This document shows, piece after piece, positions 8,000 through 16,068 of a stretch of DNA of 64,000 nucleotides. The position numbers and the translations under genes were made by a program. The notes under the pieces were generated by a model that was not told where the DNA came from, made no database searches, and worked only from the letters and a program-made list of their open reading frames with translations. How positions within the stretch are numbered: position 1 is the stretch's first letter; every line of letters starts with the position of its first letter. The stretch is from Thiomicrorhabdus lithotrophica (GTDB taxonomy: Bacteria > Pseudomonadota > Gammaproteobacteria > Thiomicrospirales > Thiomicrospiraceae): positions 806,001-870,000 of the forward strand of contig NZ_CP102381.1 of the NCBI RefSeq assembly GCF_029201445.1, written 5' to 3'.

Positions 8000-8956
8000 A
8001 TGTCCGTTCAACTAGAGTTTATTGAGTCTAAGTGTATTTCAAATCAAGCACCTCACAGTGCTTTTACTGATTTGATTTTTTATCAAAATGAGTGGTATTG
8101 TGCTTTTCGTGAAGGTTCAAGTCACATGTCTTTAGATGGCCAGGCAAAGGTTTTAAAATCGAAAAATGGCCTGGCCTGGGATGAGTTTGCTGTTCTCACA
8201 TGGCAAGGAGGGGATGTAAGAGATCCTAAGTTTGTAATTAGGCATGATGGCAAGCTTTTAATTACCGTAGGCGTTCGTCTTGCGGTTCCCACCGTACTTT
8301 CTGAAAAAATATTCTCAACAAGCTGGTTGTTTGATTCTGATAATGGACTTTCTGGGCCATTTTATTGTAATACCAGTAGCGGCACATGGCGATGGGGGCC
8401 GACTCAGTATGGTTCTGATATTTTTAGTGTGGGGTATGCGGGTAAAGACCTTGAAGGTTGTTTATACAAGTCTGCTGATGGAAAAAATTGGCAGGCATAT
8501 GTGAGACCATTTTTTCCAGAATCTCCTTGTTTTACAAATGAATCTTCATTGGTGTTTACTCAATCCGAGACTGCTTTTTGTTTGTTACGTCGTGACGGTG
8601 CAAATTGCTCCGGTCTTTGGGGAGTCGCAAAAAAACCATACACTCGCTGGAACTGGTTTAATCTGCCTTTGGCAATTGGTGGCCCGAAGTTAATTGAGCT
8701 TTCTACAGGTCAATTAATTGCCTGTTTTAGATTGATTGAAGTCGATTCTGAGGGGGCGCTGGAGGCAAAAACAGTTTTATATGAGATTTCTCCAGTCGGT
8801 GAAATGACGTTTTTAATTCAATTGCCCTCGGATGGTGATACGAGCTATGCAGGCATGGTGGAATGTGATAAAGACCTTTGGGTAAGTTACTACTCTTCTC
8901 ATGAAGAGAAATCTTCAATTTATATTGCCAAATTACACATCAATTTGACGAATTAA
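8000..8956 (+). CDS. Sialidase-like beta-propeller protein, probable glycan-related
   Basis: 318 residues, starting three bases after the Maf stop, so almost surely co-translated. No signal peptide is visible, so it should be cytoplasmic. Sialidase-like signs are WYCAFREG at 32-39, VRDPKF at 73-78 (an FRDP/RDP-type strand), and two Asp-box-like hairpins, SKNGLAW at 54-60 and SADGKNW at 158-164. The repeated W/F strands fit a six-bladed propeller. Family members are exo-sialidases or other glycosidases. Here it could trim or proofread a nonulosonate glycan, or only bind it. The complete catalytic Arg triad cannot be confirmed by eye. Confidence 0.55.
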   Translation: MSVQLEFIESKCISNQAPHSAFTDLIFYQNEWYCAFREGSSHMSLDGQAKVLKSKNGLAWDEFAVLTWQGGDVRDPKFVIRHDGKLLITVGVRLAVPTVLSEKIFSTSWLFDSDNGLSGPFYCNTSSGTWRWGPTQYGSDIFSVGYAGKDLEGCLYKSADGKNWQAYVRPFFPESPCFTNESSLVFTQSETAFCLLRRDGANCSGLWGVAKKPYTRWNWFNLPLAIGGPKLIELSTGQLIACFRLIEVDSEGALEAKTVLYEISPVGEMTFLIQLPSDGDTSYAGMVECDKDLWVSYYSSHEEKSSIYIAKLHINLTN

Positions 8957-8988
8957 ATTATTCTAATTTAGGTCTTAAACTAGAACTG

Positions 8989-9012
8989 ACCAGGCTTTTG
9001 CCTGGTTTTTTA
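8989..9012 (+). terminator. Intrinsic terminator of the glycan operon
   Basis: Stem ACCAGGC / GCCTGGT with a TTTT loop, followed by a run of T. Its stem arms resemble half sites of the iterated palindrome but are separated by the loop. It ends the pseG-to-sialidase transcription unit before the flagellin genes. Confidence 0.85.
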
Positions 9013-9358
9013 CATTTATCAACTGTAAAAATCCTGACTTTATCTTTTTAAAGGTTTTCATACCCTCACTTGTATTCTGTACACCAAAAATAATCTGTTT
9101 TATATGGTGCATCTTTTAGTAATAAAGTTATGTTTCTCGGTCCTCTCTTGTCGGAATTATCGCTTTTTAGAGTTAACCCATAGCTTTTCCCCTTCTCCTT
9201 TACCGTTTAAAAACTCAAGAAATCCTTTAAAACCATTGTTTTAATAAAATTTAATGATTTTTTTTAGAAAACGGCTAAACATATCTGCGTACTTGTCGTT
9301 AAAGAAATTGTAGTAAGCAAGTTTGTATTATTTTTAGAAAATAAAAATGATTTTTTAT
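9013..9358. other. AT-rich intergenic stretch before flagellin 1
   Basis: About 350 bases between the glycan-operon terminator and the sigma28 promoter. Very A+T rich with several T and A tracts (for example around 9255-9265). I see no convincing open frame, RNA gene or sigma54 element. Probably upstream regulatory or curved DNA. Confidence 0.5.
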
Positions 9359-9384
9359 TAAAGAAATAACTGCTATGCCGATAC
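9359..9384 (+). promoter_or_regulatory. Sigma28 (FliA) promoter of flagellin 1
   Basis: TAAA at 9359-9362, a 14-base spacer, then GCCGATAC at 9377-9384, matching the FliA consensus TAAA-N15-GCCGATAA in all but one -10 base and one spacer base. It lies about 95 bases before the flagellin ATG. fliA itself is at 39885. Confidence 0.85.
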
Positions 9385-9477
9385 ATATAGAGAAGGCGGG
9401 AAACACTGCCTCATATAAAAAAGTATTACACATACACACAAATGAAAGTACTAAAAGTACTTCTAGGGAGAACTATC

Positions 9478-10395
9478 ATGGCAATGGTAATTAATACAAA
9501 TATGGCATCTTTGAATGCTGTTCGAATGTTAAATGGAACACAAAACGCACAACAAAGCGCGATGGAACGTTTAACAAGTGGTTTACGAATCAATACAGCC
9601 GCAGATGATGCAGCTGGATTAGCAGTTGCAACAGGTATGACTACACAAATTCGTGGTACAGATATGGCGTTGCGAAATGCTAACGATGGTGTTGGATTAT
9701 TGCAAACCTTGGACGGTGCTTCAGAAGAAGTGGTAAGTATGTTTCAAAGAATGCGAGAGCTTGGTATACAGGCATTGAACGGAACCTACAACTGGGAAAA
9801 CCGTAAGCAGATGGATTTGGAATTTACACAGTTACAGAATGAGATTCAAAGAATTTCTGATACGACTAAATTCAATGGCATGAATATTATGAATGCTTCC
9901 AGCTTTTCGGCTTTAACTGCAGCATCGGTTTTTCCAGCGGCTTCGGTTGGTTTTAGTATTCCTCTTTCAGGTATGAAGTTACACATTGGGTGGGAGGCTG
10001 AAAGTCTTAACCAAATGAAGATTCCATTAATGAATTTTTCAACGCTTTCAGCGATTAATACTGCGGCGTTTGGTTTAGCAGCATCAGGATCTTCTGATTA
10101 TACCGCTAATGTTAGCTTTATAAGATCTACCCTAAATAGAGTGGATACCGCTATTTCTGTATTAAAGACAATGCGTGCTTCTTGGGGTGCTTTGCAGAAC
10201 CGTTTGGAATATACGATTTCCAACTTGCAAAATGTGCAAGAAAATATTGAAGCCTCAAGATCGCGAATTATGGATGCTGATTTCGCTACAGAAAGTGCCA
10301 ACTTAGCAAGAACACAGGTTCTGCAACAAGCAGGAATGAGTATGTTAAGCCAGGCAAACCAACAATCACAACAAGTTTTGCAGTTGCTGCAATAA
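9478..10395 (+). CDS. Flagellin 1
   Basis: 305 residues. Conserved N-terminal D0/D1 helices (MAMVINTNMASLNAVRML, MERLTSGLRINTAADDAAGLAVA, LRNANDGVGLLQT) and C-terminal D1/D0 helices (IEASRSRIMDADFATESA, ARTQVLQQAGMSMLSQAN). The central region is only about 100 residues, so the outer D2/D3 domains are essentially absent. Ser/Thr-rich patches there (SSFSALTAAS, ASGSSDYTAN) are plausible O-glycosylation sites for Maf. The ATG at 9478 follows an AGGGAG site and gives the canonical MAMVINTN start. An in-frame ATG at 9442 would add 12 atypical residues and is rejected. Confidence 0.95.
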   Translation: MAMVINTNMASLNAVRMLNGTQNAQQSAMERLTSGLRINTAADDAAGLAVATGMTTQIRGTDMALRNANDGVGLLQTLDGASEEVVSMFQRMRELGIQALNGTYNWENRKQMDLEFTQLQNEIQRISDTTKFNGMNIMNASSFSALTAASVFPAASVGFSIPLSGMKLHIGWEAESLNQMKIPLMNFSTLSAINTAAFGLAASGSSDYTANVSFIRSTLNRVDTAISVLKTMRASWGALQNRLEYTISNLQNVQENIEASRSRIMDADFATESANLARTQVLQQAGMSMLSQANQQSQQVLQLLQ

Positions 10396-10660
10396 AGAGT
10401 GATATAAGTAATTTCAATAGATCGTTGAGATGAAATATATAGTCGACATTTATATTTAAATGCTCAACGCTCTATACCTATGGTAGGTTTCCTACTGTAG
10501 CAGTGACTGTCTATCTTGACCTGTAGATATGTTGTTGAAACTGTTATTTAAGAAAATAGAAAACAGTTGATAAAGGTTTTTTGTTGTGGCTTAGGCGGCA
10601 TTCAAAAAAAGTAAGAGGCTCAATTTTGAGTTCTTTTTTGGTCAAAAAAGGAGATTTATC
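10396..10660. other. Flagellin intergenic region with weak hairpins
   Basis: 265 bases. A wide inverted repeat (CGTTGAG near 10424 with CTCAACG near 10463) and a short hairpin GTAGG-TTT-CCTAC near 10485-10497 are visible. Neither has a clear T tract. No convincing sigma28 or sigma54 element was found, so flagellin 2 may depend on read-through or on a promoter too divergent to recognise. Confidence 0.4.
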
Positions 10661-11575
10661 ATGGCAATGGTAATCAACACAAATATGGCGGCTTTGAATG
10701 CCCAAAACTCTTTGGCGTCAACGTCTAAAATGCAAAGCCAGTCAATGGAACGATTGACTTCTGGTTTGAGAATTAACGGAGCATCTGATGATGCGGCGGG
10801 ACTTGCAGTAGCAACGGGTATGAGTACCCAAATTCGAGGTACTGATCAAGCGATTCGTAACGCGAATGATGGTATGGGACTGTTGCAAACTGCTGATGGA
10901 GCCTCGGAAGAAGTGGTTAGCATGTTGCAACGTATGCGTGAACTTGGCATTCAGTCAATGAACGGTACCTATAACTATGATAACCGTAAACAAATGGACT
11001 TAGAGTTCAACCAGCTACAAAAAGAAATTCAGCGTGTTGCTGATACCACTAAGTTTAATGGTTTAAATATTATGAATGCCTCTAGTTTCTCCGTTTACAC
11101 GGCAGGATCTGTAGTAAGTGCGGCAGGATTAGGTTTTAGTACTGGTATGAGTGGGCTAAAGCTCCAAGTTGGTTGGGAAACTGACAGTGCTAACACTATG
11201 AAAATTGCTTTGATGAACTTTTCATCATTATCAGCAATTGGCGCTAATATCACTATTTATGCTAGTGGTGCATCAGCGTTTAGTGCAAACGTATCTATGG
11301 CTAAATCAGCTATTGCAGCAATTGATAATGGATTGTCGGCAATTAAAATGATGCGTGCTGGCTGGGGTTCTTTACAGAACCGTCTAGACTATACTGTATC
11401 TAACTTGACGAATGTTAATGAAAATATTACAGCTTCTAGATCTCGAATTGAAGATGCTGATTTCGCTAAAGAAAGTGCAAACTTAGCTAGAACACAAGTT
11501 TTACAACAAGCGGGTATGAGTATGTTGTCTCAAGCCAATGCTAATTCACAAAATGTTCTCTCTTTATTGAGATAA
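10661..11575 (+). CDS. Flagellin 2
   Basis: 304 residues, a close paralogue of flagellin 1 (same N-terminal MAMVINTNMA, same MERLTSGLRIN and ADFAKESANLARTQVLQQAG blocks) with a divergent central segment (SSFSVYTAGSVVSAAGLG, TIYASGASAFSANV). An AAGGAG ribosome site lies 8 bases before the ATG, stronger than that of flagellin 1. It ends NVLSLLR rather than QVLQLLQ. Tandem flagellins are common in polar flagella, where they often differ in expression level and filament position. The two genes look like an old duplication rather than a recent one, since synonymous codons differ widely. Confidence 0.95.
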   Translation: MAMVINTNMAALNAQNSLASTSKMQSQSMERLTSGLRINGASDDAAGLAVATGMSTQIRGTDQAIRNANDGMGLLQTADGASEEVVSMLQRMRELGIQSMNGTYNYDNRKQMDLEFNQLQKEIQRVADTTKFNGLNIMNASSFSVYTAGSVVSAAGLGFSTGMSGLKLQVGWETDSANTMKIALMNFSSLSAIGANITIYASGASAFSANVSMAKSAIAAIDNGLSAIKMMRAGWGSLQNRLDYTVSNLTNVNENITASRSRIEDADFAKESANLARTQVLQQAGMSMLSQANANSQNVLSLLR

Positions 11576-11729
11576 ATAGAGTGAGCTTTTAAGGGGGGAT
11601 GCAGAATGTTACCTGGTTCTTCCTTAAAGGATGCTAATGGTATAATAATGAATATGGGGTTGTTAGCTTAGATAGTTCAATAGCGCTTACATTATTAATC
11701 ATGGTTTGACTGACGTCTTATTTAATGGT

Positions 11730-11756
11730 TAAAGTTTGTTATATTTATAACGACAT
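11730..11756 (+). promoter_or_regulatory. Possible sigma28 promoter of flaG
   Basis: TAAAGTTT at 11730-11737 is a perfect -35. At the canonical 11-base spacing the -10 region is AACGACAT, matching GCCGATAA in only about half its bases. Late flagellar genes such as flaG are usual FliA targets, but the -10 is poor. Confidence 0.35.
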
Positions 11757-11780
11757 AATGTCATTAAAAAGGAGGTAGTT

Positions 11781-12185
11781 ATGGATGTTAATTCAGTAAA
11801 CCCACTAGCTTCTAGTCAAGGGGTTAAATCAACTGCAGAGTTGAATGAACCGACTAATCTAAAAGTTATAACTGAATCATCAGCCGTCGCTCCAAAATCA
11901 GATACTCAGAAAGAATCAACAGAAGTATTAAAAGCCCAAGCAGATTCATTGAATAATGTCTTGAGCCAGCTTGGTCAAACGGTTACTTTTGATGTGGATG
12001 AAAGCACTCAGTATTCTGTGGTGAAAGTAGTTGATAAAACGACGGATGAAATTATTAAACAGTACCCAAATGAAGGATCTTTGCAGATGATGAAAAACAT
12101 CCAAGATTATCTCGATTCGGTACAAAAAACAGGTTCATCAAGTAAAGAAGGTTTGACAGGTACCTTATTCAATGAAATCATATAG
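11781..12185 (+). CDS. flaG: FlaG family protein
   Basis: 134 residues. The N-terminal half is low complexity (Ser, Thr, Lys, Glu). The FlaG domain occupies about residues 60-125: NVLSQLGQTVTFDVDEST, VVKVVDKTTDEIIKQYPNE and MMKNIQDYLD. In Vibrio, Pseudomonas and Campylobacter, FlaG lies between flagellin and fliD and limits filament length or affects its stability by an unclear mechanism. A strong GGAGG site precedes the ATG. The next gene is a second member of the same family only 29 bases on, so the pair is likely co-transcribed. Confidence 0.85.
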   Translation: MDVNSVNPLASSQGVKSTAELNEPTNLKVITESSAVAPKSDTQKESTEVLKAQADSLNNVLSQLGQTVTFDVDESTQYSVVKVVDKTTDEIIKQYPNEGSLQMMKNIQDYLDSVQKTGSSSKEGLTGTLFNEII

Positions 12186-12214
12186 ATGATTATGCGTTGA
12201 ATATTGGAGCACGT

Positions 12215-12661
12215 ATGAACGAAATAACGAGCATACAACCTAATAACTTGATTAAACCATCTTATGGTAAGCCTGAAAAACCCATCACCTCCAGTGACTT
12301 TAAGGAGGTAAATAATCAGAATTTGCAGCAAGAAATTGCAAGCGAAAAAACTGATTTTAGCAAACTAAAGAATCAAGAGGTTGATGGCCAAATTGACGTT
12401 GCTGAGTTAGATAGCCAAATGGCAAGTCTTAATTCTCAGCTGCAGAAACTTCAAAACTATTTGAAGTTTGAAAGAGATGAAGATTCCAATCGAATGGTGA
12501 TTTTTATCAAAGACAGTGAAACTGATGAGATTATTCGTCAGATTCCTACAGAGGACTTTTTAAATATATCTAAAAGCATTACTCAGTATTTAGATGTGAA
12601 TAAACAAATCTCTGAAAAAGTTTCACCGCCCGTTGGTATGTTTACCAATGAAACTGTATAA
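12215..12661 (+). CDS. Second FlaG-like protein
   Basis: 148 residues from ATG 12215, chosen because GGAG lies 5 bases upstream; an in-frame TTG at 12197 has no ribosome site. The C-terminal half repeats the FlaG pattern: LQNYLKFERDEDSNRMVIFIKDSETDEIIRQIPTE then SITQYLD, alignable with the preceding gene. A coiled-coil-like segment (MASLNSQLQKLQ) precedes it. It looks like a tandem duplicate of flaG that has diverged strongly outside the conserved core. Its function is presumably related to filament control, without direct evidence. Confidence 0.75.
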   Translation: MNEITSIQPNNLIKPSYGKPEKPITSSDFKEVNNQNLQQEIASEKTDFSKLKNQEVDGQIDVAELDSQMASLNSQLQKLQNYLKFERDEDSNRMVIFIKDSETDEIIRQIPTEDFLNISKSITQYLDVNKQISEKVSPPVGMFTNETV

Positions 12662-12692
12662 GATATGGCGGTAACAGTTCCCTTGTGTGTTT

Positions 12693-12719
12693 AGCGGTCT
12701 TTTGGCCGCTTTTTTTGTT
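12693..12719 (+). terminator. Terminator after the flaG pair
   Basis: AGCGG (12693-12697) and CCGCT (12706-12710) pair around a short loop, followed by seven T and then more T. It separates flaG from the sigma54-driven fliD unit. Confidence 0.8.
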
Positions 12720-12777
12720 TTTTTTATTCCTTCCTATCTAAAGAAATTCTTCGTTATGCCGTTATCCTTAATAAGCT

Positions 12778-12793
12778 TGGCATTTATAGTGCT
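12778..12793 (+). promoter_or_regulatory. Sigma54 promoter of fliD-fliS
   Basis: TGGCATTTATAGTGCT: GG at 12779 and GC at 12791 are exactly 12 bases apart, as the -24/-12 geometry requires. One base of the TTGC box differs. Predicted start is near 12803, 70 bases before the fliD ATG. Confidence 0.65.
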
Positions 12794-12873
12794 ATCACCA
12801 AATAAATACGTTAAAAAATATATAATAATAGATAATTTAATAGTCCTACGGCCTTTTGACCAGGAGTAAAGTT

Positions 12874-15228
12874 ATGAACGAAATAGGCAATACACTCCTA
12901 AATAGTTTGACAAACAGCACATTTGATATAGGTAATATGTCTAAAGCTCTAGCAGAGGCAGAAGTTGCCGGCCCTAGAGCGATTATTGAGCGTAATCAAG
13001 ATAAAGCAAGCACCGAAGTTGATGCCTTTGCTTATTTAGAATTAAATTTAAACGCCTTTAAAAGCTATGTTACTGATTTGTCGAATCCAGAGACTTTTTT
13101 ATCTAAAAGCGCAAGCTCATCAAATGAGTCGGTTGTATCAGTTACCGCGAATAATTCAGTCTCAGAGGGCTCATATCAGATTGAATCTAAGCAGATGGCG
13201 CTTTTTCACACTCAAGTGGCCAATAAATCATTCGCATCGCCTTATGAAACCTTATCAACAGGTACTCTTGATATTACTGTCGGCGGACAAGTTCAATCTA
13301 TTACTGTGGATGCATCTAATAATACGGTTGAAGGACTTCAAAAATATATCAATAACGGTGATTATGGCGTAAATGCATCTGTTATTAATAACGGTGGTAG
13401 CTATCAATTGATGTTTACTTCAAAGCAACAAGGTTCGGCTGGTGAAGTTTCTATTTCTGGTCTAACTGAATTTGATACGGAAGGTTTAACAACCACTGCC
13501 GAAGCACAAGATGCTGTAATGGTGATTAATGGTTTATCGGTTAGTAATAGCTCAAATACCTTTGATGACGTTATAGAAGGGCTTTCGTTCAAGCTTAATT
13601 CTGTATCGATAGGGCAGACAAATACTGTTTCTATTTCTAATGATACTGAAGCCGCTGTAGAGAGCATTAAAAGTTTTGTTGATGTTTATAATCAACTTGA
13701 TACCATTTTGGATGAAATAAGTAGTTATGACACTAGTGACTTAACTGATGAACAGTTAGATTCTGAAGAATATCAGTATTATGGTGATTTAGCAGGGAAT
13801 AGTTCATTAAAGCAAGTCCGTTCGTCTATAACAGAGGCCCTTTCAGGGGCGATTGATGAAATTTCTGGTAACTATAATTCTTTGATTTCTATTGGTATTA
13901 AAAGGACGCTTGATGGTGAGTTAGAGTTAGATGAATCAGTGTTAAATGATATTGCGGTTAATAACTTTGAAGCATTATCAGGATTATTTGCTAAAGGCGG
14001 GAGTTCTGACGATGGACAAATTAACTTTTTGAGTAGTACAGAAAATACTATTACTGGTGGATATCAATTAGATATAACTCAGTTAGCTGAGCGAGCCAGT
14101 GTAACTGGAAATCTTGCTACGGTAAGTTCAGATGAACGTGTTTCAGGGGACCGTGTTACTGATCCGACGGCAGTTCTAAGTGTCGAATCAGGTGCAAGCC
14201 TTGATGTCACAATTGGAGGAGTGAATCAATCTATTGATTTATCTGCTTTAGCAAATACGTATTCTTCAAAAGATGAGGTCGCTCTCGCTATACAGGGTGC
14301 TTTAGACACTGCTTTTGGAGGAAGTGTTGCTACTTTTAATTATGACGTAAGCCAGTCTCGCTTTGAACTGAGTGCTAATGCTGGGCAAGGCGCTGTAGTG
14401 ATTAATAGTGCAACTGGCTTATCTAATCAAGGTTTTGACATCGGAAAAACATATTCAGGCGAGGGTTTGATTACTTTGGGAGCTTCTTCTTTTGATATTA
14501 AAGTTGACGATGCAGAAGTGACATCTATCAATCTTGCTGGAGATCGCTATACCTTATCAGAGTTAGCTCGTGTGATGACAGAGTCCATTAACAACAACAC
14601 AACGGTCAAAGAATCCGGTAACTCTGTGACCGTTTCAGAAAATGCTGGTGCTTTAACTATGGCTTCAAATCGATTTGGTGGTTTTTCTAAAGTTGAACTT
14701 ACCAATATTTCAGCTTCTTTAGCAGATTCAGGTTTTTCCGCTGACATCAGTGACGCAGGACAAAGTGTTGATGGAACGATTACAACCGCATCCGGCACGT
14801 TAAATGTTGGAGCTTACGCAGACTCTTTAGATGGAAGAATTATTAATATTAGTGACTTTGCAATTATTAATGGTGAGGCTGCAGAAGTTAGAGGGTTAAA
14901 GTTTGAGGTGCTTGGTGGTCAATACGATGGCGGTGGAGCATTAATAACGGATCGTGGTGAATTGAATTTTGCAAAAGGTTTTGGTAGCCGTCTAGAAGAT
15001 GCTATTACTGGATTTTTCGATGAAGATACAGGCATTATTGCAAGAAGGGTCGATAGCTTGAGCGAAAAGTTAGAAATATATAAAGAGAAAGCAACGGATC
15101 TTGATGCTCGTTATGAAAAATTAGAACTGAAATACCAAATGCAGTTTTCGATGTTACAGGCGCTATTATCGAGTTCAGAAGCAACAAGAAATCAATTAGC
15201 TGCACAGTTTAGTAATAACAATAATTAA
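12874..15228 (+). CDS. fliD: Flagellar filament cap protein FliD
   Basis: 784 residues, longer than usual (about 450-680). FliD_N at ~20-115 (LNLNAFKSYVTDLSN, YQIESKQMALFHTQV). FliD_C parts are at ~220-380 (VINGLSVSNSSNTFDDVIEGLSF, IKSFVDVYNQL, GIKRTLDGELELDE) and ~640-784 (GLKFEVLGGQYD, IIARRVDSLSEKLEIYKEKATDLDARYEKLE). Between them an additional ~250-residue Ser/Thr/Gly-rich region contains a second GGYQLDITQLAERASVTG block resembling the N-terminal domain, so part of the cap fold seems duplicated. FliD is exported, caps the filament and guides flagellin polymerisation. An AGGAG site precedes ATG 12874; a frame from 12856 would use TTG and lacks a ribosome site. Confidence 0.92.
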   Translation: MNEIGNTLLNSLTNSTFDIGNMSKALAEAEVAGPRAIIERNQDKASTEVDAFAYLELNLNAFKSYVTDLSNPETFLSKSASSSNESVVSVTANNSVSEGSYQIESKQMALFHTQVANKSFASPYETLSTGTLDITVGGQVQSITVDASNNTVEGLQKYINNGDYGVNASVINNGGSYQLMFTSKQQGSAGEVSISGLTEFDTEGLTTTAEAQDAVMVINGLSVSNSSNTFDDVIEGLSFKLNSVSIGQTNTVSISNDTEAAVESIKSFVDVYNQLDTILDEISSYDTSDLTDEQLDSEEYQYYGDLAGNSSLKQVRSSITEALSGAIDEISGNYNSLISIGIKRTLDGELELDESVLNDIAVNNFEALSGLFAKGGSSDDGQINFLSSTENTITGGYQLDITQLAERASVTGNLATVSSDERVSGDRVTDPTAVLSVESGASLDVTIGGVNQSIDLSALANTYSSKDEVALAIQGALDTAFGGSVATFNYDVSQSRFELSANAGQGAVVINSATGLSNQGFDIGKTYSGEGLITLGASSFDIKVDDAEVTSINLAGDRYTLSELARVMTESINNNTTVKESGNSVTVSENAGALTMASNRFGGFSKVELTNISASLADSGFSADISDAGQSVDGTITTASGTLNVGAYADSLDGRIINISDFAIINGEAAEVRGLKFEVLGGQYDGGGALITDRGELNFAKGFGSRLEDAITGFFDEDTGIIARRVDSLSEKLEIYKEKATDLDARYEKLELKYQMQFSMLQALLSSSEATRNQLAAQFSNNNN

Positions 15229-15252
15229 GGAATATCAACAAGGGAGTTTGAG

Positions 15253-15690
15253 ATGAACCAATTAAGACAAAAGCAGTTCGCTCAAAAATATGCGAGTAAT
15301 TACGTTGAAACATCTGTTTCGGAAGCGACTCCACATAAATTAGTACAAATGCTATATGAGGGAGTTATTAGGCATTTGAAAGTTTCAAAGGTATTTATGG
15401 AGCAAAAGAATTATGAAAAAAAGGCTTTTCATTTAAACAAGTCACTATCGATTATTAATGGATTGAAAACTGGTGTAGATATTGAAAATGCTGGAGATGT
15501 TGCAGCTAATATCTATGAATTGTATGACTACTGCTATAGAACAGTGTTTTCTGCTTCAAGAGACAATGACCTAAGTAAAATAGATGAAATTTTGACTATT
15601 TTTTCTGATTTAGATGAATCTTGGAAGCAGATGCCTTCAGAAATTAAGCAGGCGACTCGCTCTAAAATTAAAACGTTGGCTCATCAATAA
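15253..15690 (+). CDS. fliS: Flagellin chaperone FliS
   Basis: 145 residues, all-helical. Family features are YVETSVSEATPHKLVQMLYEGVIRHL at the N terminus and KKAFHLNKSLSIINGLKTGVD in the middle. FliS binds the flagellin C-terminal D0 helix in the cytoplasm, prevents early polymerisation and hands it to the export gate (FlhA). It follows fliD by 24 bases with a GGGAG site and overlaps the next ATG by one base, so fliD, fliS and the FliT-like gene form one unit. Confidence 0.92.
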   Translation: MNQLRQKQFAQKYASNYVETSVSEATPHKLVQMLYEGVIRHLKVSKVFMEQKNYEKKAFHLNKSLSIINGLKTGVDIENAGDVAANIYELYDYCYRTVFSASRDNDLSKIDEILTIFSDLDESWKQMPSEIKQATRSKIKTLAHQ

Positions 15691-15980
15691 TGAATGAACT
15701 AGAGTTAATTAAACTCAAACTGCTTAGCCACTCAAAGTGTATGCTAAACATGGCAAGTCAGTCTGAGTGGCAAACGTTTTCGGAATTGGATTCTATGTGG
15801 ACAGTATTGTTAAAGGATGCTGATGAAAAGTTTGGAAGCCAGTTAGATAGTATTGGTCAAGCGTTGATTCAAGATAATCTAGAAATCCAAAAAATAATCA
15901 AATTAGAACAAGAAACAATATCACAAGAAATCCATAAAAATAGCAAATCTTTATCTTCAATTAAACAGTATCTTAAATAA
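15690..15980 (+). CDS. Small FliT-like protein
   Basis: 96 residues, helical and charged, starting on the last base of the fliS stop (TAATG). The sequence is poorly conserved (LELIKLKLLSHSKCMLNMASQSEWQTFSELDSMW, then LIQDNLEIQKIIKLEQE). Its size, the SEWQTFSELDSMW segment (resembling the FliT helix-2 'W..l..le' pattern) and its place directly after fliS point to a FliT/FlaH-type export chaperone for FliD. The family is too divergent for a firm call by eye. Confidence 0.5.
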   Translation: MNELELIKLKLLSHSKCMLNMASQSEWQTFSELDSMWTVLLKDADEKFGSQLDSIGQALIQDNLEIQKIIKLEQETISQEIHKNSKSLSSIKQYLK

Positions 15981-16002
15981 AGCAAAAAAGATTGCCAAAG
16001 TT

Positions 16003-16031
16003 TTGACATCTTATCGAAACCTCTATATAAA
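16003..16031 (+). promoter_or_regulatory. Sigma70 promoter of flrA
   Basis: TTGACA at 16003-16008, exactly 17 bases, then TATAAA at 16026-16031. Near-consensus housekeeping promoter, 38 bases before the flrA ATG. It fits a class I role for the master regulator. Confidence 0.85.
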
Positions 16032-16068
16032 GGGTACCTAGGTGTTAAACAATTAAACGGCGACTAGA

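Noticed and set aside
8160-8180. GGCCTGGCCTGG in the sialidase-like gene as a palindrome copy
   Set aside because: It is a direct repeat of GGCCTG, not the CAGGCCTG inverted core.
9442-9477. Upstream in-frame ATG of flagellin 1
   Set aside because: The 12 added residues do not occur in flagellins and the good ribosome site precedes 9478.
10580-10600. TGGC...GGCA resembling a sigma54 site before flagellin 2
   Set aside because: The GG-to-GC distance is 10, not 12, and the second box is GGCA rather than TTGC.
12687-12869. 60-residue plus-strand frame rich in Phe/Leu
   Set aside because: It begins inside the flaG terminator and overlaps the fliD sigma54 promoter and ribosome site; no ribosome site of its own and AT-rich low-complexity content.
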